A stretch of 56,220 bases of DNA, from positions 1 through 56,220 of the forward strand of contig JAITKF010000046.1 in the NCBI GenBank assembly GCA_031278545.1. Reading direction: 5' to 3'. Every line of letters starts with the position of its first letter. Position 1 is the first letter of the stretch. Both the position numbers and the translations under genes were made by a program. Positions 1-8,932 of this stretch are shown here, piece after piece. A model generated the notes under the pieces. That model was not told where the DNA came from. It did no database searches and was given only the letters and a program-made list of their open reading frames with translations. The stretch is from Prevotellaceae bacterium (GTDB taxonomy: Bacteria; Bacteroidota; Bacteroidia; Bacteroidales; UBA932).

Positions 1-87
1 GACGGCGTAATGGTGTTCGACATTAGCCACATCGTGGCTAAAGACCTTTGGAAAGAAATGGAAGAAGGGATGAAAACAATGCGCTAA
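1..87 (+). CDS. C-terminal end of an unidentified protein (partial)
   Basis: Reading frame 1 is open from the first base and ends at TAA (85-87), giving 28 residues that finish ...LWKEMEEGMKTMR. The tail is acidic/basic and helical with no lipobox or membrane segment. The sequence GVMVFDISHIV resembles the end of a TIM-barrel (glycoside-hydrolase-like) protein, but this is only an impression from a short tail. The next gene starts 44 bp later on the same strand, so the two may be co-transcribed. Function cannot be assigned. Confidence 0.55.
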   Translation, partial: DGVMVFDISHIVAKDLWKEMEEGMKTMR

Positions 88-131
88 TGTGACTAATGAA
101 ATAAGGTAATACAAACTAAAAAAATAATAAT

Positions 132-1400
132 ATGAAAAAGTTTTTTAATTTTCTTATACTGGGTTTGGCTGTAATGGGCATGAATGCCTGCAATGATGAC
201 GGCCAAAGTATCGTCCTGAAGGACTATGTGGCGTCGGTAACCATACTGAACAAAGAATCCGGCGAGGTGAAAATCGACAACTTCATTTATCAAGTCGATA
301 TGGAGTTGGTGGAAGAACAAGACAGGTCGGATGTGCGCATCCGGCTGGAACTGGCGGAAGGAGCCACGATGGTGTCGCCGAGAGAGGCGGAAGCCGTATA
401 CAACCTGCAAAGCGCCGCAACCTTTTCCATCGCGGCGGACGGAAAAACGCTGACCTATAAAATAACCGCGTCGGAAATAGAAGAACCTGCTGGGACTCCT
501 TACAAAGGTTGGGCGCAATGCCTCAACTTTGGCGATCTTCCTTCCGGTATTCGCGTGTACAAATCGCCGGCGCAATTGCAGGGTAAAAATGCCGTAGCCT
601 ACATTGCCGTCGCAAAAACGAGCAAGGGACGGACGTTCGACGTCATCCCGAGTGGAACCAGAGTAGGAACAGACCTCCGCAGCACCCAAATATCCGGCGC
701 GAAGACGCCCGCGCAATTTTACAGCGACGGAAATTATCCGGTTATCGTCAATGGCGGGTTCTTCTACTTTTATACCTATTTCTATAACCTTAGCCTGATA
801 TGGCGGGCGGGTGCGATGGTCTTTACAACCAGCCTGGATGTGTATATCGACGGCAGCAGTACGCCCTATTATCCTACCAGAGGCATATTCGGGCATATTA
901 CGGGCATGACCTACCAAACCGACTGGGCATTTACGATGTGGGACGGCAAGACATACGCCTACCCCGCTCCGGCGCCCAATCCGGCTATATACGGCGGTTC
1001 AATATCGCCCACCTACCCCCCCGGTGGACGTGAATACGCCGCGCAGACGGCTATCGGCGGCGGCCCCGTACTCATCAAAGGCGGCGAACTGGCTACTGCC
1101 ACCATGATGGAAGATGAAATGACCGCCTCCAACCTTTATCCCAACAACCCCCGCACCGCCATCGGCTACACCAACGACCGGAAACTGATACTCTTCGCCT
1201 GCGAAGGACGTGACAAAACGCCCGACACACCCGGATTTACCCTTACGGAAATGGCGAACATCCTGAAAGATTTGGGTTGCGTAGAAGCGCTAAACCTCGA
1301 CGGCGGCGGCTCATCCTGCATGCTGGTCAACGGGCAGGAAACCATCAAACCCTCCGAAGGCTCGCAACGGGCGGTTACCTCGGCGGTAATACTCAAATAA
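132..1400 (+). CDS. Phosphodiester glycosidase (NAGPA-domain) lipoprotein
   Basis: A 422-aa protein with a signal peptide and lipobox (GMNAC, Cys about residue 20), so probably anchored to the outer or inner membrane facing the periplasm or surface. Residues 30-160 form a beta-rich N-terminal part. From about residue 190 the phosphodiester glycosidase domain follows, with the family landmarks NGGFFYF (about 206-212), NPRTAIGY (about 339) and the terminal NLDGGGSS motif (about 388). The family includes the human uncovering enzyme that removes GlcNAc from a phosphodiester; bacterial members are thought to cleave sugar-1-phosphodiesters in wall or exopolymer glycans. The substrate here is unknown. 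A strong hairpin follows at 1433-1472. Domain assignment is confident, exact substrate is not. Confidence 0.85.
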   Translation: MKKFFNFLILGLAVMGMNACNDDGQSIVLKDYVASVTILNKESGEVKIDNFIYQVDMELVEEQDRSDVRIRLELAEGATMVSPREAEAVYNLQSAATFSIAADGKTLTYKITASEIEEPAGTPYKGWAQCLNFGDLPSGIRVYKSPAQLQGKNAVAYIAVAKTSKGRTFDVIPSGTRVGTDLRSTQISGAKTPAQFYSDGNYPVIVNGGFFYFYTYFYNLSLIWRAGAMVFTTSLDVYIDGSSTPYYPTRGIFGHITGMTYQTDWAFTMWDGKTYAYPAPAPNPAIYGGSISPTYPPGGREYAAQTAIGGGPVLIKGGELATATMMEDEMTASNLYPNNPRTAIGYTNDRKLILFACEGRDKTPDTPGFTLTEMANILKDLGCVEALNLDGGGSSCMLVNGQETIKPSEGSQRAVTSAVILK

Positions 1401-1432
1401 GCAAAAAGCAGCTACTGGACACAAGATACAAC

Positions 1433-1472
1433 AATCAACCCTTCGGAAATGCAAAAAACCGAAGGGTTGATT
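1433..1472 (+). terminator. Bidirectional terminator hairpin
   Basis: The 14-nt arm at 1433-1446 pairs perfectly with 1459-1472 around a 12-nt A-rich loop, followed by an AT-rich tail. It sits between the convergent glycosidase (plus) and alpha/beta hydrolase (minus) genes and could stop transcription both ways. Confidence 0.8.
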
Positions 1473-1508
1473 ATTATTTATAGCAATGAACAAACCGTCC
1501 CTCATTCA

Positions 1509-2312
1509 TCATCCACCATAACTGTCCCACAAAAATCGCCGAACCCGTTCCCCCACTACTTCCGGCTCTTCGATAAAACCATTATGCCCGGAATGTAGCA
1601 GCCGGAGCGTTTGCGCATGGGGAAAACGAGTAGCTAATTCATGCGCAGCCTCCGGCGAAATATAACGGTCTTTTTCCCCAAAAATAAACAACAACGGCTT
1701 GTCGAACGACGACAGAAACAAATTACGGTCGGGACGTTGCTTCATCCCTTCGAGGCAAGCAATAATTCCTTCAGGGTCGTGCACATCGGCCACTTCCGAA
1801 AGCTCTTCGATTTTAACGGCAAAGCGCCGGACATTTTCTTCGGCAAACATATTCGGGATACCTTTAGCTATCACCTGCGCCATTTTGCCGGCGCGGATAA
1901 GCGCCATTTCACGCTCGCGGCCTTCCCGTTTCTGCGGCGTATCGGCGTCGGGCGTCGAATGGAATAAGCACAGCCCGCGCGTCGACCCGGGATAATTGGC
2001 GGCAAAAGCCAACGCCGTATAACCGCCCATCGAATGACCGCCCACGACGCATTCCGATATCCCCGCTTTCCGTAGAACATCATAGAGTACATGCGCCGAA
2101 AAATCCACCGTATTGACCGCCGCCGTACCACTCAACCCGTGTCCCGGCAAGTCGATACGGATAATACGAAAATCATTCTCAATAGCAGGTATAAAATCGT
2201 CCCACACAGCGTATGTTTCCAGATAGCCGTGCAGCAGTGCCACCGCCGGCTTTGCACTGCCCGAATCGCTGACATGAATAGGAAGACCATGGGATGTAAT
2301 AAAATAATTCAT
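1509..2312 (-). CDS. Alpha/beta-fold hydrolase
   Basis: A cytoplasmic alpha/beta hydrolase of about 267 aa with no signal peptide. Visible landmarks are the oxyanion-hole HGYLE near residue 28, the nucleophile elbow GHSMGGY near residue 88, an acidic residue in the FGEKDRYI segment near 210, and the catalytic histidine in SGHNGF near 240, a complete Ser-Asp-His triad in the usual order. The frame stays open another 27 nt upstream, but the ATG at 2312 (MNYFITSHG) fits the family start. The best resemblance is to small carboxylesterases and epoxide-hydrolase or haloalkane-dehalogenase-like proteins; the substrate is not inferable. It is convergent with the phosphodiester glycosidase gene and divergent from the small lipoprotein at 2398. 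Confidence 0.85.
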   Translation of the reverse strand: MNYFITSHGLPIHVSDSGSAKPAVALLHGYLETYAVWDDFIPAIENDFRIIRIDLPGHGLSGTAAVNTVDFSAHVLYDVLRKAGISECVVGGHSMGGYTALAFAANYPGSTRGLCLFHSTPDADTPQKREGREREMALIRAGKMAQVIAKGIPNMFAEENVRRFAVKIEELSEVADVHDPEGIIACLEGMKQRPDRNLFLSSFDKPLLFIFGEKDRYISPEAAHELATRFPHAQTLRLLHSGHNGFIEEPEVVGERVRRFLWDSYGG

Positions 2313-2330
2313 ACAATAACAATAAAATAA

Positions 2331-2363
2331 TTTGTACAAATATAGAAAAAAGTATTACCTTTG
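2331..2363 (+). promoter_or_regulatory. Bacteroidota sigma-A-type promoter for the lipoprotein at 2398
   Basis: TTTG at 2331-2334, 21-nt spacer, TACCTTTG at 2356-2363. This matches the Bacteroidota -33/-7 consensus and lies 35 bp before the start codon. Confidence 0.75.
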
Positions 2364-2397
2364 CCCAACATTTAAGTATTAATTAAAAAAAGTAATC

Positions 2398-2901
2398 ATG
2401 AAAAGTATTGCGAAAAAAGCTATGGCCTTATCATTAGGCTTGATGTTCGTAGCCGCCGGCTGTTCGAAAGACGACAAAACGGACGAAACAACTCCCCCTG
2501 CCAAAGCGATTGCCGGCACCTATGTCGGTACCCTGTCGCAGGACGGCGTGGTGATTGTGCCTTCTGCCACTATTGTTATCACAGCAAAGGGAGACGACAA
2601 AATCGCCCTGGTATTTGATGCAGCGCTTCCGGCTGCGCTTTTTCAACAATTTGTACCCGATCGTACTGACCCGGTATCTATTCAAGCCATTTGCGACGAA
2701 ATACCCGTAACGGAAGTGGATGGCCAGTATACCTTCTCAGGGAGCGCAACGACTTCACTGGCCAGCATATCTCCCTTTTTGAGCGAAATTCCATTAACCA
2801 TTAGCGGGAACATAGACAAGGAAGGAAAAGCGGTAATAACCGTCGCTATCTCTATTATGGGATTGAACTTGGAAATCGTTTTTCAAGGAGAAAAACAATA
2901 A
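2398..2901 (+). CDS. Small beta-rich lipoprotein, unknown function
   Basis: A 167-aa secreted lipoprotein with a signal peptide and lipobox (VAAGC, Cys 22) followed by a short charged linker. The rest (about 38-167) is made of alternating short beta segments (GTYVGTLS, ATIVITAKGDDKIALVF, GQYTFSGSA, LTISGNIDKEGKAVITVAI), the pattern of calycin or lipocalin-like Bacteroidota lipoproteins (DUF4925/DUF4840-like). No catalytic motif is seen. It has its own promoter at 2331-2363 and a terminator at 2922-2950, so it is probably a single-gene unit. Confidence 0.75.
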   Translation: MKSIAKKAMALSLGLMFVAAGCSKDDKTDETTPPAKAIAGTYVGTLSQDGVVIVPSATIVITAKGDDKIALVFDAALPAALFQQFVPDRTDPVSIQAICDEIPVTEVDGQYTFSGSATTSLASISPFLSEIPLTISGNIDKEGKAVITVAISIMGLNLEIVFQGEKQ

Positions 2902-2921
2902 CCCTTGTTAAGACCGAAAGA

Positions 2922-2950
2922 AAACGCTCGCCCACCGGCGGGCGTTTCTT
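2922..2950 (+). terminator. Terminator of the small lipoprotein gene
   Basis: AAACGC-T-CGCC pairs with GGCGGGCGTTT with one bulged base and a 4-nt loop, 21 bp after the stop codon and followed by TTCTT. Confidence 0.7.
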
Positions 2951-2995
2951 AACGCTACGGAGTATACAGGATACGGGACGCAGCTCTTGCCTGCC

Positions 2996-3031
2996 AATGA
3001 CCGTACTTTGCTTAGTCAAAGTACGGTCATT
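2996..3031. repeat. Perfect 15-bp inverted repeat (hairpin)
   Basis: AATGACCGTACTTTG (2996-3010) is exactly reverse-complemented at 3017-3031 around the 6-nt loop CTTAGT. It may be a second terminator or the 5' edge of a structured intergenic element, because the 22-bp tandem repeats start 17 bp later. Confidence 0.8.
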
Positions 3032-3047
3032 TTATTATGGGAAGACT

Positions 3048-3201
3048 GCGGCTACTTACTCAACTACCCGCAGCTACTTACTCAACTATCCGCGGCTACT
3101 TACTCAACTATCCGCGGCTACTTACTTAACTACCAGCAGCTACTTACCCGACTACCTGCAGATGCTTACCCGACTACCTGCAGATGCTTACTTGAGTAGC
3201 G
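3048..3201. repeat. 22-bp imperfect tandem repeat, seven units
   Basis: Units begin at 3048, 3070, 3092, 3114, 3136, 3158 and 3180, each close to GCGGCTACTTACTCAACTAT plus two bases. Divergence rises towards the last units. A decayed continuation with CCTATACAAGCA at 3209-3220 and 3231-3242 keeps the 22-bp spacing. The period is not a multiple of three and no convincing gene covers it. It lies in the 560-bp gap between the lipoprotein gene and glnS. Confidence 0.85.
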
Positions 3202-3377
3202 TCAACTACCTATACAAGCACAAATGAGCGCCTATACAAGCAAAAAAATACAATGCTATGTTATAAGCTATTAGTTGCCTATAAAACGGGAAATAATTGC
3301 ACATTGAATGACGAGCGCCTGCACAACGGGGAACATTAAGGATTGGGCATTGCTTGCGGAAGGTGCAGGGTTGTCTT

Positions 3378-3431
3378 GATTGGGAAGATGTTTACAGGCT
3401 GCTGTACGACGCCTTTTCCCAATCTTTTTTT
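3378..3431 (+). terminator. Orphan plus-strand terminator-like hairpin
   Basis: GATTGGGAA (3378-3386) pairs with TTCCCAATC (3416-3424) and is followed by seven T residues. No plus-strand gene ends nearby: the lipoprotein stops about 480 bp earlier and has its own terminator. Either an unannotated RNA from the repeat region ends here, or the element insulates the convergent glnS. Confidence 0.45.
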
Positions 3432-3462
3432 GCGTATGATTGATGTGCTTCTCGGCGAGAGC

Positions 3463-5160
3463 TCAAGGCTCGGTATTCAATTGCTTCACCTTCGCCCACG
3501 TGTCTTTCAACGTTACCGTACGGTTGAACACCGGGTTGTCGGGGGTGGAGTCGGGATCAACAGTAAAGTATCCCAGCCGCTCAAACTGTATGTGGGTTGA
3601 GGGCGGCAAGCCTTTCAGTGCGGGTTCGACGAGGGCGGTGATGGTGCGTAATGAGTCGGGATTTAAAAAGTCTTTATAGTTCTTGCCCTCGGGGATGGCA
3701 TCCATGCGTGCTTCGGTGAAAAGACGGTCGAATAGCCGTACTTCGGCGCGTTGGGCGTGGGGGATGGAGACCCAATGAATAGTCCCCTTTACTTGCCTGA
3801 TACTACCGCTACCGCTGCGGGTTTCGGGGTCATAGGTGCAGTGAAGTTCTACGATGTCTCCGGCGGCGTTTTTGATGACCTCTTCACATTTTATTATGTA
3901 GGCGTAGCGCAGACGCACTTCACCGCCCGGCGAGAGGCGGAAATATTTTTTCGGTGGATTTTCCATGAAGTCATCGCGCTCGATGTATAATTCGCGGCAG
4001 AATGGTATTTTTCGTCTGCCGGCTCTTTCGTCCTCCGGATTATTTACGGCATCAACGTCTTCCGTCAAGTTTTCGGGGTAGTTGGTGATGACGATTTTTA
4101 GTGGGTCTAATACGGCCATCCGACGCACCGCCCGCCGATTCAGATCGTCGCGGACGCACCATTCGAGCAGCGATAGTTCGATGACATTATCGTGTTTGGC
4201 TACGCCGATTTTGTCGGCAAACAGGCGAATGCTTTCGGGGGTGTAACCGCGGCGGCGCATGCCGCAAATTGTCGGCATACGCGGGTCGTCCCAGCCGGAG
4301 ACATAGCCGTGTTTTACCAATTCCAGCAGGTTACGTTTGCTCATGAGGGTATACGTGAGGTTGAGCCGTGCAAACTCGTATTGGTGCGACGGGAATATTC
4401 CCAGTTTTTCAATAAACCAGTCGTACAGCGGACGGTGTACGTCAAATTCCAGTGTGCAGATGGAGTGTGTTATTCGTTCGATAGAATCACTTTGTCCGTG
4501 CGCATAGTCGTACATCGGATAGATGCACCATTTGTTGCCCGTGCGGTGGTGCTCGGCATGGATGATGCGGTATAGTATCGGGTCGCGCATCAGCATATTT
4601 GGGTGCGCCATGTCGATTTTGGCGCGTAGCACTTTTTCGCCGTCGCTGAAATCGCCGTTTTTCATCCGTGTGAACAAGTCGAGGTTTTCTCCGATTGTAC
4701 GATTGCGGTAAGGGCTGTTTTGCCCGGGTTGTGTGACGGTTCCGCGCATCGTGCGGATTTCCTCTTGCGTTTGGTCGTCTACATAGGCAAGGCCTTTGCG
4801 GATGAGCACGCAGGCCCATTCGTACAGTGGGTCGAAATAGTCCGATGCGTAGTATTCGCCGGCCCACTCGAATCCCAGCCAGCGGACATCTTCTTTGATG
4901 GAATCGACATATTCCACGTCTTCTTTGACCGGATTGGTATCGTCGAAGCGCAGGTTGGTTTTGCCGCCGTATTTTTTGGCTAAACCGAAGTTCAGGCAAA
5001 TGCTTTTTGCATGACCTACGTGTAAGTATCCGTTTGGCTCCGGCGGGAATCGTGTCAGAATAGATTGATGTTTGCCTGAGGCCAAATCGGATTCAATAAT
5101 TTCTTCCAGAAAATGCAAGGGCCGTTCGGAAGAGGGGGCTGGGGCTGTGGCTTGTGTCAT
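3463..5160 (-). CDS. glnS: Glutaminyl-tRNA synthetase
   Basis: A class Ib aminoacyl-tRNA synthetase of about 565 aa that charges tRNA-Gln with glutamine and ATP in the cytoplasm. The N-terminal [15 protein letters not shown] holds the HIGH-type signature (HVGH, residues 47-50). The KMSKS equivalent is LMSKRNL in the middle of the protein. The LRFDDTNP element and the C-terminal beta-barrel anticodon domain ending in FNRTVTLKD are typical of GlnRS rather than discriminating GluRS. The frame is open to 5214, but the ATG at 5160 places the conserved [12 protein letters not shown] at the usual distance from the start. The gene lies 66 bp downstream of secDF on the same strand. The cognate tRNA-Gln gene is 3.5 kb away. 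Confidence 0.95.
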   Translation of the reverse strand: MTQATAPAPSSERPLHFLEEIIESDLASGKHQSILTRFPPEPNGYLHVGHAKSICLNFGLAKKYGGKTNLRFDDTNPVKEDVEYVDSIKEDVRWLGFEWAGEYYASDYFDPLYEWACVLIRKGLAYVDDQTQEEIRTMRGTVTQPGQNSPYRNRTIGENLDLFTRMKNGDFSDGEKVLRAKIDMAHPNMLMRDPILYRIIHAEHHRTGNKWCIYPMYDYAHGQSDSIERITHSICTLEFDVHRPLYDWFIEKLGIFPSHQYEFARLNLTYTLMSKRNLLELVKHGYVSGWDDPRMPTICGMRRRGYTPESIRLFADKIGVAKHDNVIELSLLEWCVRDDLNRRAVRRMAVLDPLKIVITNYPENLTEDVDAVNNPEDERAGRRKIPFCRELYIERDDFMENPPKKYFRLSPGGEVRLRYAYIIKCEEVIKNAAGDIVELHCTYDPETRSGSGSIRQVKGTIHWVSIPHAQRAEVRLFDRLFTEARMDAIPEGKNYKDFLNPDSLRTITALVEPALKGLPPSTHIQFERLGYFTVDPDSTPDNPVFNRTVTLKDTWAKVKQLNTEP

Positions 5161-5226
5161 GGCGATGAAATCACACATTACCGCGGGCGATGGGCGGCGG
5201 GTTTCGCACATCACTTGTTGCGGCGA

Positions 5227-8200
5227 TTATTTTCCGGTTGCGTTTTTTTCGGTTGCGTTTTTCTTGTTTTGGCGGAAATACAGGTCATATACTATCGGCG
5301 TACCGACGAACAGGGTTGCGTAGATACTGGCGATGATGCCGACAATTAGTGCAACGGCGAACCCACGGATGACTTCGCCGCCGAAAATGGCGATGGCAAT
5401 CAATACGACTAATGTGGTGCCGCCGGTGTTGAACGTACGTCCCAAGGTGCTGTTCAATGCCTTGTTCACATTGATGCGTAGGTCCCGTTTCGGGTACAGT
5501 GTCCGGTATTCGCGGATGCGGTCGAAAATAACCACCGCATCGTTAATGGCATACCCTATGATGGTCAGTACGGCGGCAATAAATGTTTGGTCTACATCAA
5601 GGCTGAATGGTAGAATGCCGGAGAATATGGAGAAGAAGCTAATCGTAAATATCGTACAGAATAGTAGCCCAAGTACGCCGCCCGCGCCCCAATAGATATT
5701 GCGGAAACGTCCGGCAATATAAAGGAAAATAGCGAGTAGTGCGATGATGACCGCAATCACGGCATCGCGTTTAATATCACTGGCAATAGTTGGCCCTACG
5801 AAGTCGGAACTGATAATCCCGTTCGGATTTTCCAGTGTGGAGATAAATTCGGTGTAGGTAATGTCCGATGCAAAGAATGATTTTAAGGAGTTATATAATT
5901 TGCCGACAACCACGTTGTCTACCGAGTCCGATGTGTTTTCAATCATGTAAGTCGTAGTGATTTTTACCTGGCTGCCTGCGCCGAACTGCTTAACTTCGGT
6001 TGCACCGCTTTCCAGTTCTGCCAATACGGCTGCGCGCACGTCATTCGTCGAAGCGTCCCGGTCAAATCGTATCACATACGTCCGCCCGCCGGTGAAATCG
6101 ACGCCGTATGTAAACCCTTTGCTAAATACAAACGAAAGGCCGACAATGACAATTACAGATGAAACAACATACGAGGTTTTGCGCAATGTTACAAAATCTA
6201 CACGTGTACGGGCCAGAAAATTTTGCGTCAACCTGTTGGAGAACGAAATCCGGCTTCCTTTGCTTAAGCGGCTTTCAAATAGCAAGCGTGAAATGAATAT
6301 CGACGTAAACATGGAGGTGATGATACCGATAACCAACGTGGTCGCAAATCCTTGTATCGGACCCGAGCCGAACGAAAACAGGACGATGCCGGTAATAATC
6401 GTCGTCAAGTTTCCGTCGATAATAGCGGAATAGGCGTTCCGGTACCCGTCGGAAATGGCTAATCGCAAACTTTTGTCCGCTCGAAGTTCTTCCTTGATGC
6501 GTTCGTAAATGATGACGTTGGCGTCTACCGCCATCCCCAGTGTGAGTACAATCCCTGCAATGCCGGGCAAGGTGAGTACCGCGCCGAACGAGGCCAGCGT
6601 GCCGAATAGGAACAGTACATTGGTAAGTAACGCTACATTAGCCACTATGCCCGCGCCGTTGTAGAAGAACAGCATATAGACCAGCACCAATAAAAAGGCG
6701 ATGAGAAACGACAGCAAGCCTGCATTAATAGATTCCTGTCCGAGCGACGGCCCTACCACGGCTTCCTGTACAATGCGGGCAGGAGCCGGAAGTTTACCCG
6801 ATTTCAACACATTGGCCAAGTCGTCGGCTTCGGGAATGGTGAAGTTACCGGTAATTTGCGAGCGTCCGCCGGTGATTTCCTGATTGACGCGAGGGTAGGA
6901 ATATACCGCCCCGTCGAGGACAATGGCCACACAGCGGTCGATGTTTTCACCGGTCAGACGTGCCCAAATTTGGGCGCCTTCGGCGTTCATCGTCATATCA
7001 ATTTCGGGCGATCCGCTATTGGAAAACGCTTTGCGGGCATCGGATACTACGCTTCCGTCGAGCGGCGCTTTGCCGTCGGACGTATTTTTGATGGCAATCA
7101 ATTCATAAATAGTTCCCGATTTATCTTCTTTCATCGGTTTTACGCTCCACAAGGGGACAAAATCACGCGGAAATAAAGCTTGTATTTGCGGCGTCCGCAG
7201 CCATGCGCCGATTTTTGCCGTGTCGCGGTAATGAGCGCGACCGATACATGCGCCCGGCATGAGTGTATTTGTTTGCGATATTGACGGGTTTAATACAGAA
7301 AATAACGGGTATTCTCTTTGTGCATCCTGTATGGTCGCCGTCGTATCGTTTTGCGCTATTTGCGAGAGCAGGCCATCGGATACGCTGGCCGTAGTATCGC
7401 CTTCGGCAGGCGTTTCGGTGGTCTGTTCGGCCAACTGCATTTCTTTGATTAAGTTGTTGGCTTCGGTCAGGGCGTTATACAGTTCACTGTTTTCATACGT
7501 TGTCCAAAATTCCAGCGATGCCGTCCCCTGCAGAAGTTTCTCCACGCGCTTCGGTTCTTTGATGCCGGGCAATTCTACCAAAATGCGCCCCGAGTTGGAT
7601 AATCGCTGAATGTTGGGCTGCGTTACGCCGAAACGGTCAATACGGTTACGCAGGACATTAAACGAGTTGGAAATGGCGCTTTCGGAGTCTTCGCGAAGAA
7701 TAGCCAACACTTCGGCATTGCTCAATGCTTTGGTTGTTTTGCGGACATATTGCAGTTCATAACTGAATTCATCAGCCAGCAAACGCCCCTGTCCAACCTC
7801 ATTCCATGCGTCGCCGAGCAAGGATACAAACTCGCCGCCGGTGGTCGTGTACTGTTGTACTGCAGCCGCCAGCGCAGCGTCAAATTGCGGCGACGTGTTC
7901 TGATTTGCGAGGGCTTTGACGATATCCACTACCGACACTTCGAGCATCACGTTCATCCCGCCGCGAAGGTCAAGACCAAGATTTAACTCTTTTTCCTTGC
8001 ATTCCTTGTAAGTAAATGCAAAAAATACGTTTTCGGACGACATGGAATCCAAGTAAAACTTCTCTTGGGAGGCATAAACCGAATCCGATTTGAATTTTTT
8101 ATTGAACTCGTTTACTGCGTCGTACTCGTCCGATTGTTCATAGTGTTGCACCGCCGCTTGCGCATACTCCCGTGCATTTCCTTCCTGAATACGTGTTACG

Positions 8201-8277
8201 ACTGTAAACGACAGCTGATAAATACATGCAAGAGCTATCACAATAGCTATTCCAAAAATGAGGCCTTTATTCTGCAT
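5227..8277 (-). CDS. secDF: Fused protein translocase subunit SecDF
   Basis: A 1016-aa inner-membrane protein combining SecD and SecF, the proton-motive-force-driven helper of Sec-dependent secretion. The N-terminal helix (about 5-25) is followed by the SecD P1 region with LDLRGGMNVMLEV near 100-113. A large periplasmic domain carries an insert rich in Thr/Ala. The six-helix SecD module with GIAGIVLTLGMAVDANV comes next, then the SecF half starting near residue 700 with GVDFTGGRTYVIRF and a second six-helix module with FIAAVLTIIGYAINDAVV. The fused arrangement is standard for Bacteroidota. The gene has its own -7 element upstream (8327-8334), and glnS follows on the same strand. Confidence 0.97.
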   Translation of the reverse strand: MQNKGLIFGIAIVIALACIYQLSFTVVTRIQEGNAREYAQAAVQHYEQSDEYDAVNEFNKKFKSDSVYASQEKFYLDSMSSENVFFAFTYKECKEKELNLGLDLRGGMNVMLEVSVVDIVKALANQNTSPQFDAALAAAVQQYTTTGGEFVSLLGDAWNEVGQGRLLADEFSYELQYVRKTTKALSNAEVLAILREDSESAISNSFNVLRNRIDRFGVTQPNIQRLSNSGRILVELPGIKEPKRVEKLLQGTASLEFWTTYENSELYNALTEANNLIKEMQLAEQTTETPAEGDTTASVSDGLLSQIAQNDTTATIQDAQREYPLFSVLNPSISQTNTLMPGACIGRAHYRDTAKIGAWLRTPQIQALFPRDFVPLWSVKPMKEDKSGTIYELIAIKNTSDGKAPLDGSVVSDARKAFSNSGSPEIDMTMNAEGAQIWARLTGENIDRCVAIVLDGAVYSYPRVNQEITGGRSQITGNFTIPEADDLANVLKSGKLPAPARIVQEAVVGPSLGQESINAGLLSFLIAFLLVLVYMLFFYNGAGIVANVALLTNVLFLFGTLASFGAVLTLPGIAGIVLTLGMAVDANVIIYERIKEELRADKSLRLAISDGYRNAYSAIIDGNLTTIITGIVLFSFGSGPIQGFATTLVIGIITSMFTSIFISRLLFESRLSKGSRISFSNRLTQNFLARTRVDFVTLRKTSYVVSSVIVIVGLSFVFSKGFTYGVDFTGGRTYVIRFDRDASTNDVRAAVLAELESGATEVKQFGAGSQVKITTTYMIENTSDSVDNVVVGKLYNSLKSFFASDITYTEFISTLENPNGIISSDFVGPTIASDIKRDAVIAVIIALLAIFLYIAGRFRNIYWGAGGVLGLLFCTIFTISFFSIFSGILPFSLDVDQTFIAAVLTIIGYAINDAVVIFDRIREYRTLYPKRDLRINVNKALNSTLGRTFNTGGTTLVVLIAIAIFGGEVIRGFAVALIVGIIASIYATLFVGTPIVYDLYFRQNKKNATEKNATGK

Positions 8278-8326
8278 AATCTTTAATTTATAGTTTTAAG
8301 TGAGACTTCTTTTAAATATTGGGGCG

Positions 8327-8334
8327 CAAAGATA
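8327..8334 (-). promoter_or_regulatory. -7 element (TATCTTTG) before secDF
   Basis: On the minus strand TATCTTTG lies 50 bp upstream of the secDF ATG in an AT-rich background. No clear TTTG -33 box is seen at the usual spacing. Confidence 0.5.
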
Positions 8335-8696
8335 GCATATTTTTTGGGAATAATGAAAAAAACAATGAACGAGATAAGGGTCGATGCATTTAAAATTATA
8401 AAATCGACGGTTATTAACCATGTGAGCAAAGATTATCTTATCAAACTACTCAAAATTTAAATGCGTTGACTCTGCAACAGAAAGGAAAAAGTTATGGCAA
8501 CAGAAGAAGACGAAGTCAAGCACACGCCGGTCGCCCTTTTGAATTAAAATAAATGTCGCCATAATAATTAGGTATAAATTTCCTTGGTAGATTTCTGACA
8601 AATTCGCCTGCAAAAGCAGCAAAATTTGTGTAATTATGCAAAAATAAAGGCTCCCCAACATTGTGAAACGCCTTGCATCCATTGATTTTACTATTG

Positions 8697-8767
8697 TTGA
8701 CCTACCAGGATTCGAACCTGGACAAACAGATCCAGAGTCTGTTGTGCTACCGTTACACCATAGGTCA
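8697..8767 (-). tRNA. tRNA-Gln (anticodon CTG)
   Basis: On the minus strand TGACCTA (5' acceptor arm) pairs with TAGGTCA (3' arm) and the discriminator is A. The anticodon stem ACAGA/TCTGT encloses the loop CTCTGGA, giving anticodon CTG, which reads CAG. The T arm contains GGTTCGAATCC. CCA is not encoded. A long open frame across it on the same strand is not a gene. Confidence 0.93.
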
Positions 8768-8793
8768 GTAACCAAATACGGCTTTGGGGAGTA

Positions 8794-8826
8794 CAAAGAT
8801 ACAACAAAAAATCTTGTATAATCAAA
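8794..8826 (-). promoter_or_regulatory. Promoter of tRNA-Gln
   Basis: On the minus strand TTTG (8823-8826), a 21-nt spacer and TATCTTTG (8794-8801), ending 26 bp before the tRNA 5' end. This is a full Bacteroidota consensus. Confidence 0.8.
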
Positions 8827-8829
8827 AAC

Positions 8830-8860
8830 TTGTACTATCAAAAAATAAATTTTACTTTTG
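8830..8860 (+). promoter_or_regulatory. Probable promoter of the hexosaminidase gene
   Basis: TTG at 8830-8832, a 20-nt spacer and TACTTTTG at 8853-8860. It is divergent from and partly abuts the tRNA promoter. An AT-rich leader of about 65 nt follows. Confidence 0.6.
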
Positions 8861-8932
8861 CATCGCAATTATTAAAACTAATTTTTATAAAAAATTAATT
8901 CAATTATTTATTAATAACATAGCTTTTTGTTT

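Noticed and set aside
93-917. A 274-codon minus-strand open frame
   Set aside because: It lies opposite the phosphodiester glycosidase, which has a clear domain and lipobox. The opposite frame shows no family features.
8446-8868. A 140-codon minus-strand open frame
   Set aside because: It runs straight through tRNA-Gln and its promoter. Its WCNGSTTDSG...CPGSNPGRS text is the usual translation of a tRNA gene.
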